A stretch of DNA of 64,000 bases from Isoetes taiwanensis (GCA_021234155.1 JAJEKV010000003.1:19078386-19142385), one strand, 5' to 3'. Positions 25,801 to 38,712 are shown, counted from the first letter of the stretch. Made by a program: numbers and translations. The notes: generated by a model not told the origin, from the letters alone.

Positions 25801-26780
25801 ACTTATCCTAAAGTGTATTTCAAAGAGACTTACATGACATATTAACTTGATGACACTCCAGCAAAATAGTAGGAGGATCCAATGGCACCCTTCATGGAAA
25901 TACTCCATTCTCATACAACAATAGCAAGCTGCATTTCCAAGTACCAAATGTTTATAAAAGACAAACCAAGAGAGCAATGCCATGTACCCAGCAGACCTAT
26001 ACCCCTTACACAATTTTTCGAAATAAACTTACAGAAGCAGAATCTGAGCACTTTGGGGTTATTTTTTGCCCTCCAGCAATAGAAATACGAAGTTCCTTCA
26101 TGCCAAAAATCTTCTTTTTCACTTTAATCTACACCCCAATTGCATAGACCAGAAATTTCAATACAGAAAAGGTCGAAACAGGGGATGTATTTACCAAAAC
26201 ATAGGAGATTGAATCCAAAGACGGATCTCTGTAGACTTGCCGGCAAAAGACCAAGCCGTTTCTCAGGCCCTAAAAATCCTCGGTTTAGATTTTAATGGAC
26301 TATTCTTCATAATAAATGGCGAATATGTATAATCTCTGCCACTTTATCCATGCCGGGCCTTTGTCTGGTCCATCGTTCTGCTTCTTTAGCTATCGATGCT
26401 TTGCAAATTTAACAAAGTCTGCTTTAACTTTTGTTCACCGAAGATCAATCACGATATGATATGAGCAGACATACCTCTTCAGATTTGCAGGGCAGATTTG
26501 CAGATTCGTCTGGTTGCTAGAGCAGATATGTTTGGAGCCAGATGTCGGACCTACATGCCCCATGCAAGAAACGGAGGGCAACATTGCCCTGAGAGAGTCG
26601 TCAGTCTGGAAGCAGGCTTCAAGAATAGATGCACTATATTGCGAACAGAAAAGAAACTGCGTTACATAGGAAGTAAAAGGTGCATTTAAATTTAAATTTG
26701 GCTGCCTCCTTCCGCTATTTCATTTGAAAAACAAGGTGCCAAAGCACTAGGGATTTGCCCTAATGCCATATTATTTTGAT
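22805..26780. other. Gene-poor stretch with short repeats
   Basis: Apart from the 23.37-23.61 kb array I see a small tandem of CTCTATTATGTTGT at about 24170-24210. Decayed minus-strand frames at 24.8-26.0 kb faintly recall a pentatricopeptide gene but cannot be supported. No intact gene is seen. Confidence 0.4.
23371..23610. repeat. Array of GGAAACCCTTCC / GGAAGGGTTTCC motifs in both orientations
   Basis: About eight copies of AAGGGTTTCC or its complement occur in 240 bases. The first four point one way (GGAAACCCTTCC) and the later ones the other, making a loose palindrome, and another copy (GGAAGGGTTTCCAC) lies at 23748. The core AGGGTTT matches the plant telomere repeat register but is not a (TTTAGGG)n run. 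Confidence 0.75.
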
Positions 26781-26788
26781 TATTTTGT

Positions 26789-27236
26789 TTATTTGGGATT
26801 CTCTCTCTCTTCTTCTCTATTATTCTCTTCTCTATGTTCTCTCTCTATTCTATTCTAATCTATTCTCAATCTAGTCTTTTCCATCCTCTTCTCTCCTTAT
26901 ACTCTCTCTATCTCTTCTCTTTCGAATCTCTATCTATGTTCTCAGTCTCTTTTCTCTATATTCTCTCTCTATCTCTTCATTATTTTGTTCTCTTTTTATG
27001 CTCTCTCTCTCTTCTATCTCTCTTATCTCTCTATTCTTCCTTTCTCTTCTTTATTCTTTTTCTATGCTCTCTTTATTCTCTTTCTATCTCTTCATTCTAT
27101 TCTCTGCTCTCTCTATGCTATCTCTATCTCTTCTTTATCCACCCTCTCTCTTTATTCTCTATGCTTATCTTTACATTCTCTCTCTCCCCTCTTTCTATTC
27201 TCTCTCGTCTCTTTCTCTCTCTTTCTCTTTCTCTGG
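26789..27236. repeat. CT-rich low-complexity tract
   Basis: About 450 bases consist almost entirely of CTCT/TTCT/TATTCTCT words on the plus strand. The open frames across it are artefacts of composition. Confidence 0.85.
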
Positions 27237-27439
27237 GAAAACCTGGACACTAGGGTTTCTATGGCAAAACTTTGATAAGTCATAACTCTCGCAATACAGC
27301 GTCAGATTATCACTTGTTTGGGCTGTTTTGAAAGCTGGTTCCGAGGCCTTACCAAAGATATATGGCATGACCAGATTTGGATCCGTTTAACTATCTGAAA
27401 TTTCCATTTTCTAGTTGGGTCCTTTTCTGTTGATTAATA

Positions 27440-27970
27440 TATGATCAAGAAGAAAGCTCAACGGGGGTCTCCTTCTCGTGGGTCTCCTGATCGAGATGTT
27501 CCAGCTGTCTCAGCATTAGAGCTTGACTCTAATGTCGTGCTTGCAGCAAAATTCAAGTCTCCATTGACAGGATTTGTTGATAAATTTTAAAGTTTTATGG
27601 AAAAATCGTTAGCCCTTTCTAGCAGCAAATGATGGAAGCTATGAAGGTGGCAGCAATGTAGGAATCTCTAAAAGAAGCTGTGAACTCAAAGGATTTTAAA
27701 AAGGTTTATATGGAGCAATGCACTAGGGATGGAGAAATTTTGACTGAGCATCCAATCAAAGGCTTGAATAATTTAAAGAGAGCATGCGATCTGAAGTTCA
27801 CGAGATGATGCAAGAAGATGGAGATGCAGAAGATGAAGATAACACAAATGATAATTACAATATTACATAGGTGCAAAAATGGCTCACTTCTTTCATTGAA
27901 GATCAACAGGACCGGAACAAAGCATTAGATTCATTTATGGAAGAGCAAGAGAGGCAGAAAAGGGCTATGA
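27440..27970 (+). pseudogene. Decayed hydrophilic reading frame, possibly retroelement gag
   Basis: A plus-strand frame reads KKAQRGSPSRGSPDRD, later SEVHEMMQEDGDAEDEDN and WLTSFIEDQQDRNKALDSF, broken by several stops. It is charged and coiled-coil-like and is cut by the adjacent LTR. I do not recognise it; a gag N-terminus is a guess. Confidence 0.3.
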
Positions 27971-27975
27971 ACATT

Positions 27976-29572
27976 TGTGACGCTCCCCGAATCCATACGA
28001 TGCTCCCATCATATAAATACGGGAAATTCCCCTCCCATGGCGAATCCATCACCACGGAAAGGCCCTCCGTCTGACTCGGACCACTTGTGATGGCCAAGTG
28101 TCCGGGTGAAGGACACGGAGGTGTCATTCATCCCACGCCTTCTATGGGAATCTTATATAGCAGAAGCGTACATACATGTTAGCACCTAGCAACGATACTA
28201 CTAAGTAATATACCACCACGAAGGGTGGCCCATCATCGTCAATATACTAACAACAGAATACCAACATAACAAAGGAAATACACCATAACTAAGGGCTCTA
28301 CCCTGGGCTCAGACTCCATGGGGGTGACTGACGGTCAAGGCCTCAAGATAACAATAGACAGAGATATAACATGGCGTTGGCAGGCATAAGACAATGGCTA
28401 GGGTAGTCCACTCCATCCGCCCCTCCTGTGCACACTTTGCAGATAGGCTGAATCATGCTATGATGTGCTTGTAGCCCTCCGGAGACGCAATCCCAAGGAA
28501 TCACCCTTCGCGACTACTCCGAGTTACATCTCCCCGGTCCGATGAGGCAGGTCAGAGAGGCGTCTCCTCCTTGGGTATGACGGATCCCTGGGTGTGCTAG
28601 AGAACACGTGCCCCTTCAGTGACCCCCCATTCGTATCCGACTTACTCTCCTAAATCTAAAGGTCAGCTCACCAACCCGTTCGAGCCCAGGGCGGCCATGT
28701 AGGCTCCCACCCTCCGGCCCAGAGAGTGTCAGACCCATATGCGGCCCTCACACGGTGATCGACCATAGGCCTAGCACACCGTAGGAGTCCTATAGCCACG
28801 CTAGGCAAGACTCCACCCTCGATTCACCCTCATACTCGTTGTCTGGTGCTGAACCACATCATAGCATCCACAGCCAAGTTGGCTCTTGTGTACAGGCCGC
28901 AATTACTGGGTTTTAAGGGTTCTATCTAGGAGCATCTCTACTTCTAGATGGCCTTTAGGTCTCTACCACCCTTTTACCCATACAACACAGGAGGATTAGA
29001 AAGAAAGCTATCCTTATACATCCACCCATCCATAGCTTTGAATAGAACATAAAATAGAGATTATCCATACATCTATCATACAAGGGTTACTCTTAGCTAC
29101 CTTCTGAGCATACAAGGGTTAGTCCTATGACTATCTAGGAATCCAAGCTATCTATGTACTAACCGGGATCATAGCTAGGCCCCCTATCGCTCGGGTTCTC
29201 CATCCTTCTGGCTGGAACAAGGTGGAATAGCAGCTCCTCCTCCACCAACCTCCCCCCAATTCGAATTGGGGCAAATGGGGGTACAAAACCCCAATTTGGG
29301 TCCCAAGTTAGCAACTCTCTCTTGCCCAATCAATTTGGGCCAGGTGGCAGCTCTGGGTTGGCTAATATTAACTAATTTGGTATTTTAGCCCTTTTTAATA
29401 TTAGGTTAAGCCCTAAATTCGAATAAGGAATTTGGGTTAGGTTTCCACTTTAATGATTAATTATTAACATAGCTAACCTTAGCTTATGAATAATTAATGT
29501 ACCATTAATTATTCATAGTGACGTGTCATGTATTTATACTTAAAAAGGCATATAAATACGTGGAACGTCACA
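27976..29572 (-). mobile_element. Gypsy-family LTR (1597 bp), 3' end of a truncated element
   Basis: It starts TGTGACG and ends CGTCACA, and shares structure and many words with the LTR at 52535-54106, for example GTCCACTCCATCCGCCCCTC, TGCACACTTTGC and the ending GGAACGTCACATTCTCCCC. The TTCTCCCC after the end matches the purine-rich tract (read on the minus strand) that flanks the other LTR, so this is a 3' LTR with a few internal bases rather than a solo LTR. No target-site duplication is visible (ACATT versus TTCTC). The internal region is replaced by LINE sequence within about 15 bases. Confidence 0.8.
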
Positions 29573-29583
29573 TTCTCCCCAAG

Positions 29584-30445
29584 AGGTGACTTGGAAAAAG
29601 GTTGAGAAAGTTCAAGAGAAATTCTTTTGGTTTGAACTTAGAACAAACTTCTATCATATGATGTTAGCAGAATATGGGATGGAAACTCTCTATGATATGA
29701 TGTTAGCGGAATATGGGATGCTCACACTGGAGGCAGAGGCGCTTGCGGACTCCTTAATTATGTCTATCACGCTTGGCTTTGAAGGAGATACGAGTTAAGG
29801 GCTGGTTTGTTGATGCCACTCAGTGGATGGCACGATGGGAGACGAATATTCGTGATTTAGCTTTGCATAAATATGATATCTGCAGATGGGTCAAAATGAA
29901 CGTACTTCAGAGGACATGGAGAGATGGGGCAGTAAAAAAGGAGTTTTATAGGACCCATATTAATCCTACATTGCAAGAGGCAAAGTATCTGGCAGAGGGG
30001 TTTTCTACGAAGCATAGGCATGCCATCTGCAGGATGAGGCTGAGCTCACATAGGCTTAGTGTTGAAGTAGGCAAGTGGAATGGCATTCCCCACAAACTTA
30101 GATTGTGTAAGGTATGTGCAGCAAGGATACTTGAAGATGAGGAACATGTATTTCTACATTGCCTTGCTTACCGGAATATTCCAGAGAAGCATGATGTATG
30201 TGCTGACACATTGATGGCTTTCTTTGATTTTCCAGGATCACGTATTGGAACGTATCATGGATATTTTAGAGTGTAGGGACAATGCTTTAAGAACCTTAAA
30301 AGTAGATGAGTTAGAGGTAGGAGAGGGTAATGCATTACTATCAGAGGATGCATTAGATGATTTATTTTATAATGTTGAATGTACAAGTTGAACGTCTTAT
30401 AGAGCTGGCAGTCTCACAAACATAATAATCAAATTTCATTTCATT
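29584..30445 (+). mobile_element. LINE 3' end (copy 1)
   Basis: The C-terminal region of a non-LTR retrotransposon reverse transcriptase. It reads TWKKVEKVQEKF, then MMLAEYGM..EAEAL, then WMARWE, HINPTLQEAKYL and a zinc-finger segment ICRMRLSSHRL ... LCKVCAARILEDEEHVFLHC of the zf-RVT type. One frameshift lies near 29773-29798 and a 42-base tandem duplication repeats MMLAEYGM. The 3' end carries (ATTTC)3 at about 30428-30445, a typical LINE pentamer tail. Confidence 0.7.
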
Positions 30446-30565
30446 TCATTTCTCTCCCCCTCTCTCTCTGTCAGTCCATTCTCTATTTCTTCTCCCCTCT
30501 CTTTTCTCCTCTCCCTATCTCGATTCTTCTTCTCTGTATTTCTATGTTCACACGCACGCACGCAC

Positions 30566-32990
30566 CATTTGTTCCACCATTTCTTTCATTTCTCGGTACT
30601 CTTTATTTCCGTGCATTCTTGGAGACAAGCCTCCTCTCTTCTGTAGTCTATTCCGGGAGTTTCTATTGTGCCCTATTCTTGTGTTTTGGTGATCCTTATC
30701 CCTGTGTTTTTGGTCTCGTTTAAATTCGTCAACGAACTCCTTTCTCCTTGGACGTTTTTAAGGTATGTTCATTCATTCTTTCTTTCTTTCTTCATTTCGT
30801 TCTAATGTTGTTTTTTCTTAAAGCATGCCTTCTTCTTAGATTATTTGTCCTTTCTTTCGAATTGATCTTATTCCATAACTTCTTTCATTTCTAAATTCTT
30901 CTACCCTTTATGTTGCTGAATTTTAATAGTTTATTGTGATGTTGCTTTGCTCAGTTTTGTTCTTACTTCTGCAATTTCGTCCCTTGGGTATTTTTGCTCA
31001 ATTTTTACTATCTCAGCATGTTGTAGATGGCCTCATTTGCTGCAACTTTTTCACCTCAGTTATCATGTTTTGCACCTTGCCGTCCTCATGCCCTGCTCGC
31101 ATTTAACCCTTGACTATAGCAACAATTGTTCTCATGTTTTGCTGTTTTCTTTTGTTTCTAACACTGGACTTTCCTTGTATTATTATACCTTGCATGTTCC
31201 CAGGTCCTTTTCTCTTGTCTTTGGTTGCTATATTTTATTTTTAGATCTTGACCTTTTGCCCTCCTGCCTTTGCTGTGTTTGTAAGTCTAACTTATGTGCA
31301 GGCCTTTGCATACATGAGTCGTGGCTATTCCCTGCTTGTTTCTATATTATGCTTCTCCTGAGCAATCCAGCCTTTACTTACAGTATGGCCTGCTCCGTGA
31401 CAATTTATTTAGCTTCTGCTGCAACATGGTATTCTGTCATGTTTTCATTTATCTACTTGTTGTACCACTTCTTCTTCTCCGTTGTCTTTCTTTTCTTCCT
31501 TGTTTAATATTCACAGTGCATCTGTTTCTATTTTCTTCTTCTTGCTTTAATGTTGCTAGGTTATAACAGTATATTGTGGCCACTTTACTGGGTCTTTTTC
31601 CTAATTCTGAAATTTCTTCCCTTGTTTATTCCAGACTCAATTGTTTACTGTCTCAGCTTGTTATTGCTGTAGCCTTCTTTGTTGCAACTTTTTCACCTGA
31701 TGTATTTATACCTTGCCTTTCTTTTCTCCAGCTGACGTTTCACCCCGGTCTACAGCAACAATGGTTCTCAAGTTTTGCTGTTTTCGGTTGACCTTAGCCC
31801 TTAGTGCTACCCATAAATCGTTCAGGCCTTTGCATGCATAAGTCGTGTCCATTCCCGCCATGATTGTAACTTTGCTATTGTAACTTTGCTCCATGCCTTT
31901 ATAGCAAGACTCGCTCCGGCATTTTTTTGATTCGTTTTCTTTTCATGTTGTTCCATATCTTCCGTTCTTTTTGTGTTCCTTTGCTTATTCTTTGCGAGTG
32001 CATGCTCCATGGTTTTGAACTTCGGTTTGCTTCTTCCTCTGTTGTGTTTCCATTACGCCATTATTTCTGATTGCTTGCTCCTTGGTTTTGTACTCGGTTT
32101 GCTTCCTTCCTTTGTCCCGTTTGCTTCAGTCTTTTTCATGTTGGTTGCTTCTGAGCTTTTAAAATTGCTTGTCTATTTATGTTCAGGCCCTTGCATGCTT
32201 AAGTCATGTACTTTCTTGCCATGTTGTAAATTGCTCTGTTTGCTTCCTTCCTTTATCCTATTGTCTTTTTTATGTTGGTTGCTTTTGAGCCTGTTCAAAC
32301 TGCGTGACCATTTACGTGGAACTTGCTTCATATTAGCTTCTTTGCCACGTCATTATTAAATTTAGCAGAAACCTTGTGAAATACACACAAGGATGCTAGA
32401 TGTTTGAATCAAATAGTAAACGCGTTTCATGATGGAACATGCCAAATGAAATGTACATTTGGCTGAGACAACTTAGTACAAGAGAACAGCGCAGGGTGAA
32501 ATAGTTTTGGAAAAAAAATTCCAAGAGTGTTATTTTCTAAAAGTATAGATACTATCATTCTTAAGCTTTTCTTTATGTTCTTATCTATATTTTAGCTTTG
32601 ACATGGATAACAACTGGGTGGTGGCTACGACACCTGCAGTTCCCAGGTCTAGTTACTATTTTTATACTAACTTAAGCTCCTGGATGGTCTGCAGGTACCA
32701 CGCCTCTACCCTTGAGCAAAAATGTAGATACGTGTTTTGAAATTTAAGGATGTGGTGAGATCCTTCTTTGAAATTTAAGGATGTGGTGAGATCCTTCTTG
32801 TAAACATTTATAAACTTGCACTTATGAACTTGCTGAGTTTAACCATGCTGCAAACATATTTGTTGAGTTGTTTAATGGAAATTATTTTATGCAACTTTAT
32901 GGTATGACTCCAAATGATGCACTTGTTCCATGATGAGCTTATGAATTTAAGTGGCTTTCTCTTATGTCATATGATATGAAATTACACACA
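30566..32990. repeat. 2.4-kb direct repeat, copy A
   Basis: Nearly identical to 35581-37997 (copy B) from CATTTGTTCCACCATTTC to ATGAAATTACACACA, with only scattered substitutions and 1-8 base indels. It is T-rich and contains diverged internal modules (see the separate entry). It is preceded by the LINE tail, a CT-rich tract and (CACG)n. Open frames in it are not gene-like. I find no TG..CA ends or primer site, so LTRs are not supported. Confidence 0.9.
30905..32300. repeat. Diverged internal modules within repeat A
   Basis: A module of about 620-650 bases recurs. The motif ATTGTG..TTTACTGGGTC/TTTGCTCAGTT, followed by GCAACTTTTTCACCT and AGCAACAATGGTTCTCA, occurs at about 30930-31160 and 31570-31785. 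GCAGGCCTTTGCATACATGA, TCAGGCCTTTGCATGCATAA and TCAGGCCCTTGCATGCTTAA recur at about 31300, 31823 and 32184. The unit therefore arose by older tandem duplication before the A/B copy event. Confidence 0.65.
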
Positions 32991-33174
32991 CCGTGCATAG
33001 TCACCCGCCCTGCACTTCTTAGTTGGAGTGCTAAATTCATAGTCTCATCAAATACAAGTACTGTAATGGAACATACGTTCACATAGCATATTTTATTCCA
33101 TTTACTAAATGAAAATTCTGGATGCGGAACAGATGGCATGAAATGAAGCAAGTCAGACTTGGGCTACAGAACTT

Positions 33175-33675
33175 TTGGAGCTTGGATATCTTGAAGAAAT
33201 GCCAGCACCTTTAGCCCAAGCCCTGCTCTCTCAGATCAAAGAAAGGGAGTTTCGTGAATTCCTCATCAGGCATGAGCAAGCTGTTCAAAATGATGGTGAG
33301 TCCATCCTAGCCAATTTTGATATTGCTATGTGGCTAGAAGTATTTGGAAATAGGAACCCAATGGATAAACTGATGCTCTTCAGGAGCCAGCTTGCAACCA
33401 TTTTGAGAAAAGACTATGACCAGATAAAAGAATGCCTAGGCACCATAAATAAGTTCACATTGGCCCTGCCGCGGGCAAATGTTGAAGGGATACATAACCC
33501 TTCCTTTATGTCCTTAGTGTCTCTATTCTGGATCATTGAAATGGGTGCTTCATTTGCAAGTTTCTTTCATCCAAAACAAAGTTTGTTTGGCATGGTTTTC
33601 ACAAGTCATTTCGACTATGTTAAGAAGGACCAAAAGTATATAACAGAACAGAACACAATTTATGTGTTCACATAA
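33175..33675 (+). CDS. Unrecognised 166-residue open frame between the direct repeats
   Basis: A continuous frame begins MELGYLEEMPAPLAQALL and contains KEREFREFLIRHEQAVQ and WLEVFGNRNPMDKLMLF. Composition is protein-like for about 125 residues and then hydrophobic. The frame is open upstream to a TGA at about 33140. It may be a captured exon or part of the LINE family; I do not recognise it, and I see no promoter or intron. Confidence 0.35.
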   Translation: MELGYLEEMPAPLAQALLSQIKEREFREFLIRHEQAVQNDGESILANFDIAMWLEVFGNRNPMDKLMLFRSQLATILRKDYDQIKECLGTINKFTLALPRANVEGIHNPSFMSLVSLFWIIEMGASFASFFHPKQSLFGMVFTSHFDYVKKDQKYITEQNTIYVFT

Positions 33676-33884
33676 CTAATAATGCTGAAATTTGACTCTT
33701 ACATGGGCAATTAAAAATGCTCTAGTTTTTACACGATGGAATAAACTAGAGCTGTACTTGGTGAGCAGCCTGCACACTATACCCTATGGGAGGTGGCAGT
33801 GCTGTCTCCCAAGTTAATCTGATCAAATTAATGATCATATTCATGTGGTATAGTGTGGCACAGTGCTGTGGGTTGGATGGTGGG

Positions 33885-34073
<189 letters not shown>

Positions 34074-34466
34074 CTCACTCTCTCATACACACCCGCGCTC
34101 TCTCTCTCTAGAGTACTACTGCTACTACAGTCATTCTCTCTAGTGGCTAGAAGCATGATTTGATCTAGTATTTCCTTTGCTATTTGGTTGGTTCTTTTAA
34201 ATTTTTGGCTTGTAGTCTTTTAAACAGGGTTTCTGTTTGACCCTCAGCTGCTCCCGTTTGGTTTTATGGCTTTGGTCTTATCCCTTTGGTCTGACTCCTT
34301 TTTGAATTTTATTTAATTTCATAGCCTACCTTTGGGGTAATTTTTAACGTGGCCTTCCTTGGAGTGTTCTCCCTTTTATGGTGGCTTGCTTACCCAGTAG
34401 TTACTCTTGGTTGTTGGGTTTGTAGTTTTATAGCATTGTTTCTTTGTACCTTCTTTTAGCTCCTTT

Positions 34467-35446
34467 TTGGATGCCAATTTTATTTCATTCTTACCTTGTG
34501 TTTCGTCCACAGTCCCATATCAAATTCTACTGCAGGAAACAGGATTCTTGCCTCTTCAGAGGGCGGCCCTTGATCGCCACATTGTCTATTTTCAGAAGGT
34601 GGTCAACATGGACGATGCTCGTCTCCCAAAACTAGCTTATATCATGGCAATGGGGCCACAACGCCTCAAGGCCTGCTGGAGGAAAAAGAGAGCTCAATGG
34701 ATGGCTAGATGGAATGTGCAGGAGCACAGGTGCATACATGTGCAAACAGAGGCAGATCGCCATAGCTTGAGGCAATATCTTGACGCTTGCTTCATCAGCA
34801 AGCTTTGGGATGCCGGCGCCCTTGAGCAGTCAAAGGCGGCACACTACCGGCGCCACATAAATCCCACATTGGAGCGAGGCCCACAATGCTACTGCGCACC
34901 CACTTGCCCATGAAAAAGCCTTGAGACTCATTGCCTCCATTCGCGCGGGGGCACATCATCTTGAATTGAGACAGGCGGATGGATTGGTGAGCCACGTCGG
35001 GGCGAGCTCTGCCAATCTTTGCCAAATGGGAGTCATTGAGGATGAATCTCATACCCTTCAAAGTTGCCCAAACATATGATCAAATCCGGGACGCTATCTT
35101 TGAGTTGGTCGGGCACGGCGGCCGCTACATGTGACATTGAGCCGCGGCATCCGTGCGGATGCTAGGATCATACCTTGCCGGGGAGGTCATGGACATGCGA
35201 GATCGGCTATGTCCTCGGGCACGACTTGACATGTACATACACATACATTTATTTCATGATGATGTATACTTATGCGGTTTGGCGGCATTCTTATTATGCG
35301 CCGCGGTTTTCCCTCGAAACCCCGCCGGTGGGGGTTTTTAACCCGGGACGATAATAAGTTTCTGCGCTCTCTACGGGTCCCATAGGCCGATTGGTCTCAG
35401 TGGACGATAAAAAAACTATTCTATTCTATTCTTTAATTTTTCATTT
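34467..35446 (+). mobile_element. LINE 3' end (copy 2)
   Basis: Reverse-transcriptase C-terminal region of the same LINE superfamily. It reads PYQILLQETG then LPLQRAALDRHIVYFQ, LPKLAYIMAMGPQRLKACW, AQWMARWNVQ and HYRRHINPTLERGPQ. After a frameshift comes a degenerate zinc segment reading GVIEDESHTLQSCP. The 3' end shares GGTCCCATAGGCCGATTGGT and GTGGACGATAAAAAAACTAT with copy 3 and ends in (ATTCT)n. A CG-rich region with CGAAACCCCGCC upstream of the tail can form a hairpin. Confidence 0.72.
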
Positions 35447-35580
35447 TTTTGTGTGGTTGCATGACCAACATATTTCCCTCCTCTTTTTCTTGATTCGTTG
35501 GTTATTGTTTGTTTGTCTTTTTCTTTACCCTTTTTTATGTATCTTAGTGGTTTCCCTTTTATGGTTTTCGGTTGGACGTG

Positions 35581-37997
35581 CATTTGTTCCACCATTTCTT
35601 TCATTTCTCGGTACTCTTTATTTCCGTGCATTCTTGGAGACAAGCCTCCTCTCTTCTGTAGTCTATTCCGGGAGTTTCTATTGTGCCCTATTCTTGTGTT
35701 TTGGTGATCCTTATCCCTGTGTTTTTGGTCTCGTTTAAATTCGTCAACGAACTCCTTTCTCCTTGGACGTTTTTAAGGTATGTTCATTCATTCATTCTTT
35801 CTTTCTTCATTTCGTTCTAATGTTGTTTTTTCTTAAAGCATGCCTTCTTCTTAGATTATTTGTCCTTTCTTTCGAATTGATCTTATTCCATAACTTCTTT
35901 CATTTCTAAATTCTTCTACCCTTTATGTTGCTGAATTTTAACAGTTTATTGTGATGTTGCTTTGCTCAGTTTTGTTCTTACTTCTGCAATTTCGTCCCTT
36001 GGGTATTTTTGCTCAATTTTTACTATCTCAGCATGTTGTAGATGGCCTCATTTGCTGCAACTTTTTCACCTCAGTTATCATGTTTTGCACCTTGCCGTCC
36101 TCATGCCCTGCTCACATTTAACCCTTGACTATAGCAACAATTGTTCTCATGTTTTGCTGTTTTCTTTTGTTTCTAACACTGGACTTTCCTTGTATTATTA
36201 TACCTTGCTTGTTCCCAGGTCCTTTTCTCTGTGCTAGTTGCTATATTTTATTTTCGTACTGACCTTTTGCCCTCCTGCCTTTGCTGTGTTTGTAAGTCTA
36301 ACTTATGTGCAGGCCTTTGCATACATGAGTCGTGGCTATTCCCTGCTTGTTTCTATATTATGCTTCTCCTGAGCAATCCAGCCTTTACTTACAGTGTGGC
36401 CTGCTCCGTGACAATTTATTTAGCTTCTGCTGCAACATGGTATTCTGTCATGTTTTCATTTATCTACTTGTTGTACCACTTCTTCTTCTCCGTTGTCTTT
36501 CTTTTCTTCCTTGTTTAATATTCACAGTGCATCTGTTTCTATTTTCTTCTTCTTGCTTTAATGTTGCTAGGTTATAACAGTATATTGTGGCCACTTTACT
36601 GGGTCTTTTTCCTAATTCTGAAATTTCTTCCCTTGTTTATTCCAGACTCAATTGTTTACTGTCTCAGCTTGTTATTGCTGTAGCCTTCTTTGTTGCAACT
36701 TTTTCACCTGATGTATTTATACCTTGCCTTTCTTTTCTCCAGCTGACGTTTCACCCCGGTCTATAGCAACAATGGTTCTCAAGTTTTGCTGTTTTCAGTT
36801 GACCTTAGCCCTTAGTGCTACCCATAAATCGTTCAGGCCTTTGCATGCATAAGTCGTGTCCATTCCTGCCATGATTGTAACCTGCTATTGTAACCTGCTC
36901 CATGCCTTTATAGCAAGACTCTGCTCCAGCATTTTTTCAGTTCGTTTTCTTTTCATGTTGTTCCATATCTTCCGTTCTTTTGTGTTCCTTTGCTTATTCT
37001 TTGCAGTGCATGCTCCATGGTTTTGAACTCGGTTTGCTTCTTCCTCTCTGTTGTGTTTCCATTCTGCCATTATTTACAGTGCTTGCTCCTTGGTTTTGTA
37101 CTCAGTTTGCTTCCTTCCTTTGTCCCGTTTGCTTCAGTCTTTTTCATGTTGGTTGCTTCTGAGCTTTTAAAATTGCTTGTCTATTTATGTTCAGGCCCTT
37201 GCATGCTTAAGTCATGTACTTTCTTGCCATGTTGTAAATTGCTCTGTTTGCTTCCTTCCTTTATCCTATTGTCTTTTTATGTTGGTTGCTTTTGAGCCTG
37301 TTCAAACTGCGTGACCATTTACGTGGAACTTGCTTCATATTAGCTTCTTTGCCACGTCATTATTAAATTTAGCAGAAACCTTGTGAAATACACACAAGGA
37401 TGCTAGATGTTTGAATCAAATAGTAAACGCGTTTCATGATGGAACATGCCAAATGAAATGTACATTTGGCTGAGACAACTTAGTACAAGAGAACAGCGCA
37501 GGGTGAAATAGTTTTGGAAAAAAAATTCCAAGAGTGTTATTTTCTAAAAGTATAGATACTATCATTCTTAAGCTTTTCTTTATGCTCTTATCTATATTTT
37601 AGCTTTGACATGGATAACAACTGGGTGGTGGCTATGACACCTGCAGTTCCCAGGTCTAGTTACTATTTTTATACTAACTTAAGCTCCTGGATGGTCTGCA
37701 GGTACCACGCCTCTACCCTTGAGCAAAAATGTAGATACGTGTTTTGAAATTTAAGGATGTGGTGAGATCCTTCTTTGAAATTTAAGGATGTGGTGAGATC
37801 CTTCTTGTAAACATTTATAAACTTGCACTTATGAACTTGCTGAGTTTAACCATGCTGCAAACATATTTGTTGAGTTGTTTAATGGAAATTATTTTATGCA
37901 ACTTTATGGTATGACTCCAAATGATGCACTTGTTCCATGATGAGCTTATGAATTTAAGTGGCTTTCTCTTATGTCATATGATATGAAATTACACACA
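35581..37997. repeat. 2.4-kb direct repeat, copy B
   Basis: Second copy of 30566-32990, same orientation. It is followed by a 180-base piece (about 38019-38192) that in copy 1 of the LINE lies before copy A, then by the same CT-rich tract. The order X-A ... B-X' is thus circularly permuted, as expected if ancestral tandem units were later split. Confidence 0.9.
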
Positions 37998-38018
37998 TTT
38001 TTCTCTCTATCCTTTCAC

Positions 38019-38371
38019 TGGAGGCAGAGTCGCTTGCGGACTCCTTAATTATGTCTATCACGCTTGGCTTTGAAGGAGATACGAGTTAAGGGCTGGTTTG
38101 TTGATGCCACTCAGTGGATGGCACGATGGGAGACGAATATTCATGATTTAGCTTTGCATAAATATGATATCTGCAGATGGGTCAAAATGAACGTCTCACA
38201 AACATAATAATCAAATTTCATTTCATTTCATTTCTCTCCCCCTCTCTCTCTGTCAGTCCATTCTCTATTTCTTCTCCCCTCTCTTTTCTCCTCTCCCTAT
38301 CTCGATTCTTCTTCTCTGTATTTCTATGTTCACACACACACATGCCGCCGCTTACGCACGCGACGCACGCA

Positions 38372-38420
<49 letters not shown>
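38019..38420 (+). repeat. Duplicated LINE piece joined to CT-rich tract and (AC)n
   Basis: Bases 38019-38192 match 29728-29901 (ending GGTCAAAATGAACG). They then jump to a match of about 30408-30552 (TCTCACAAACATAATAATC onward), deleting about 505 bases at a junction with GAACG(T) on both sides. The segment ends in (ACGC)/(AC)n up to about 38420. Confidence 0.8.
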
Positions 38421-38422
<2 letters not shown>

Positions 38423-38712
38423 TTTTCTCTCTATCCCTTCCTCCTCCTCCTCCTCCTCTCTATACTCTCTTTATTCTTCTATATACTTCTGGACCATTGT
38501 GTATTGTCATTTCAATTGGGCATATTTTTATATGTTCCATATTTCTATTTAATTCAAGTTCTGGCAATCATGGGTCGTGGATTTTAGGATTACTTTGGGT
38601 TTCAATAGCCATGATTTAACCATGGACTGATCAAAACATTTGTGATGACAAGCTGTAAATATGGTGAGAGTACTTGCCAAAGCTCAAGAACTTAGCTTGA
38701 TGCCTACTTAGC

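Noticed and set aside
24800-26020. Possible pentatricopeptide-repeat pseudogene on the minus strand
   Set aside because: LGNA and similar words recall PPR genes, but no 35-residue periodicity or reading frame can be followed; chance resemblance is likely.
26834-27285. Three long overlapping plus-strand open frames of Ser/Leu/Phe-rich protein
   Set aside because: They arise from the CT-rich low-complexity tract, which avoids stop codons; no start context or homology.
27976-29572. Solo LTR produced by recombination
   Set aside because: No target-site duplication, and the polypurine-tract sequence persists beyond the LTR end, so it is a truncated element.
30947-31507. 186-residue hydrophobic open frame resembling a membrane protein
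   Set aside because: Lies in the T-rich 2.4-kb repeat; T-rich codons always look hydrophobic, and the copy B version is interrupted.
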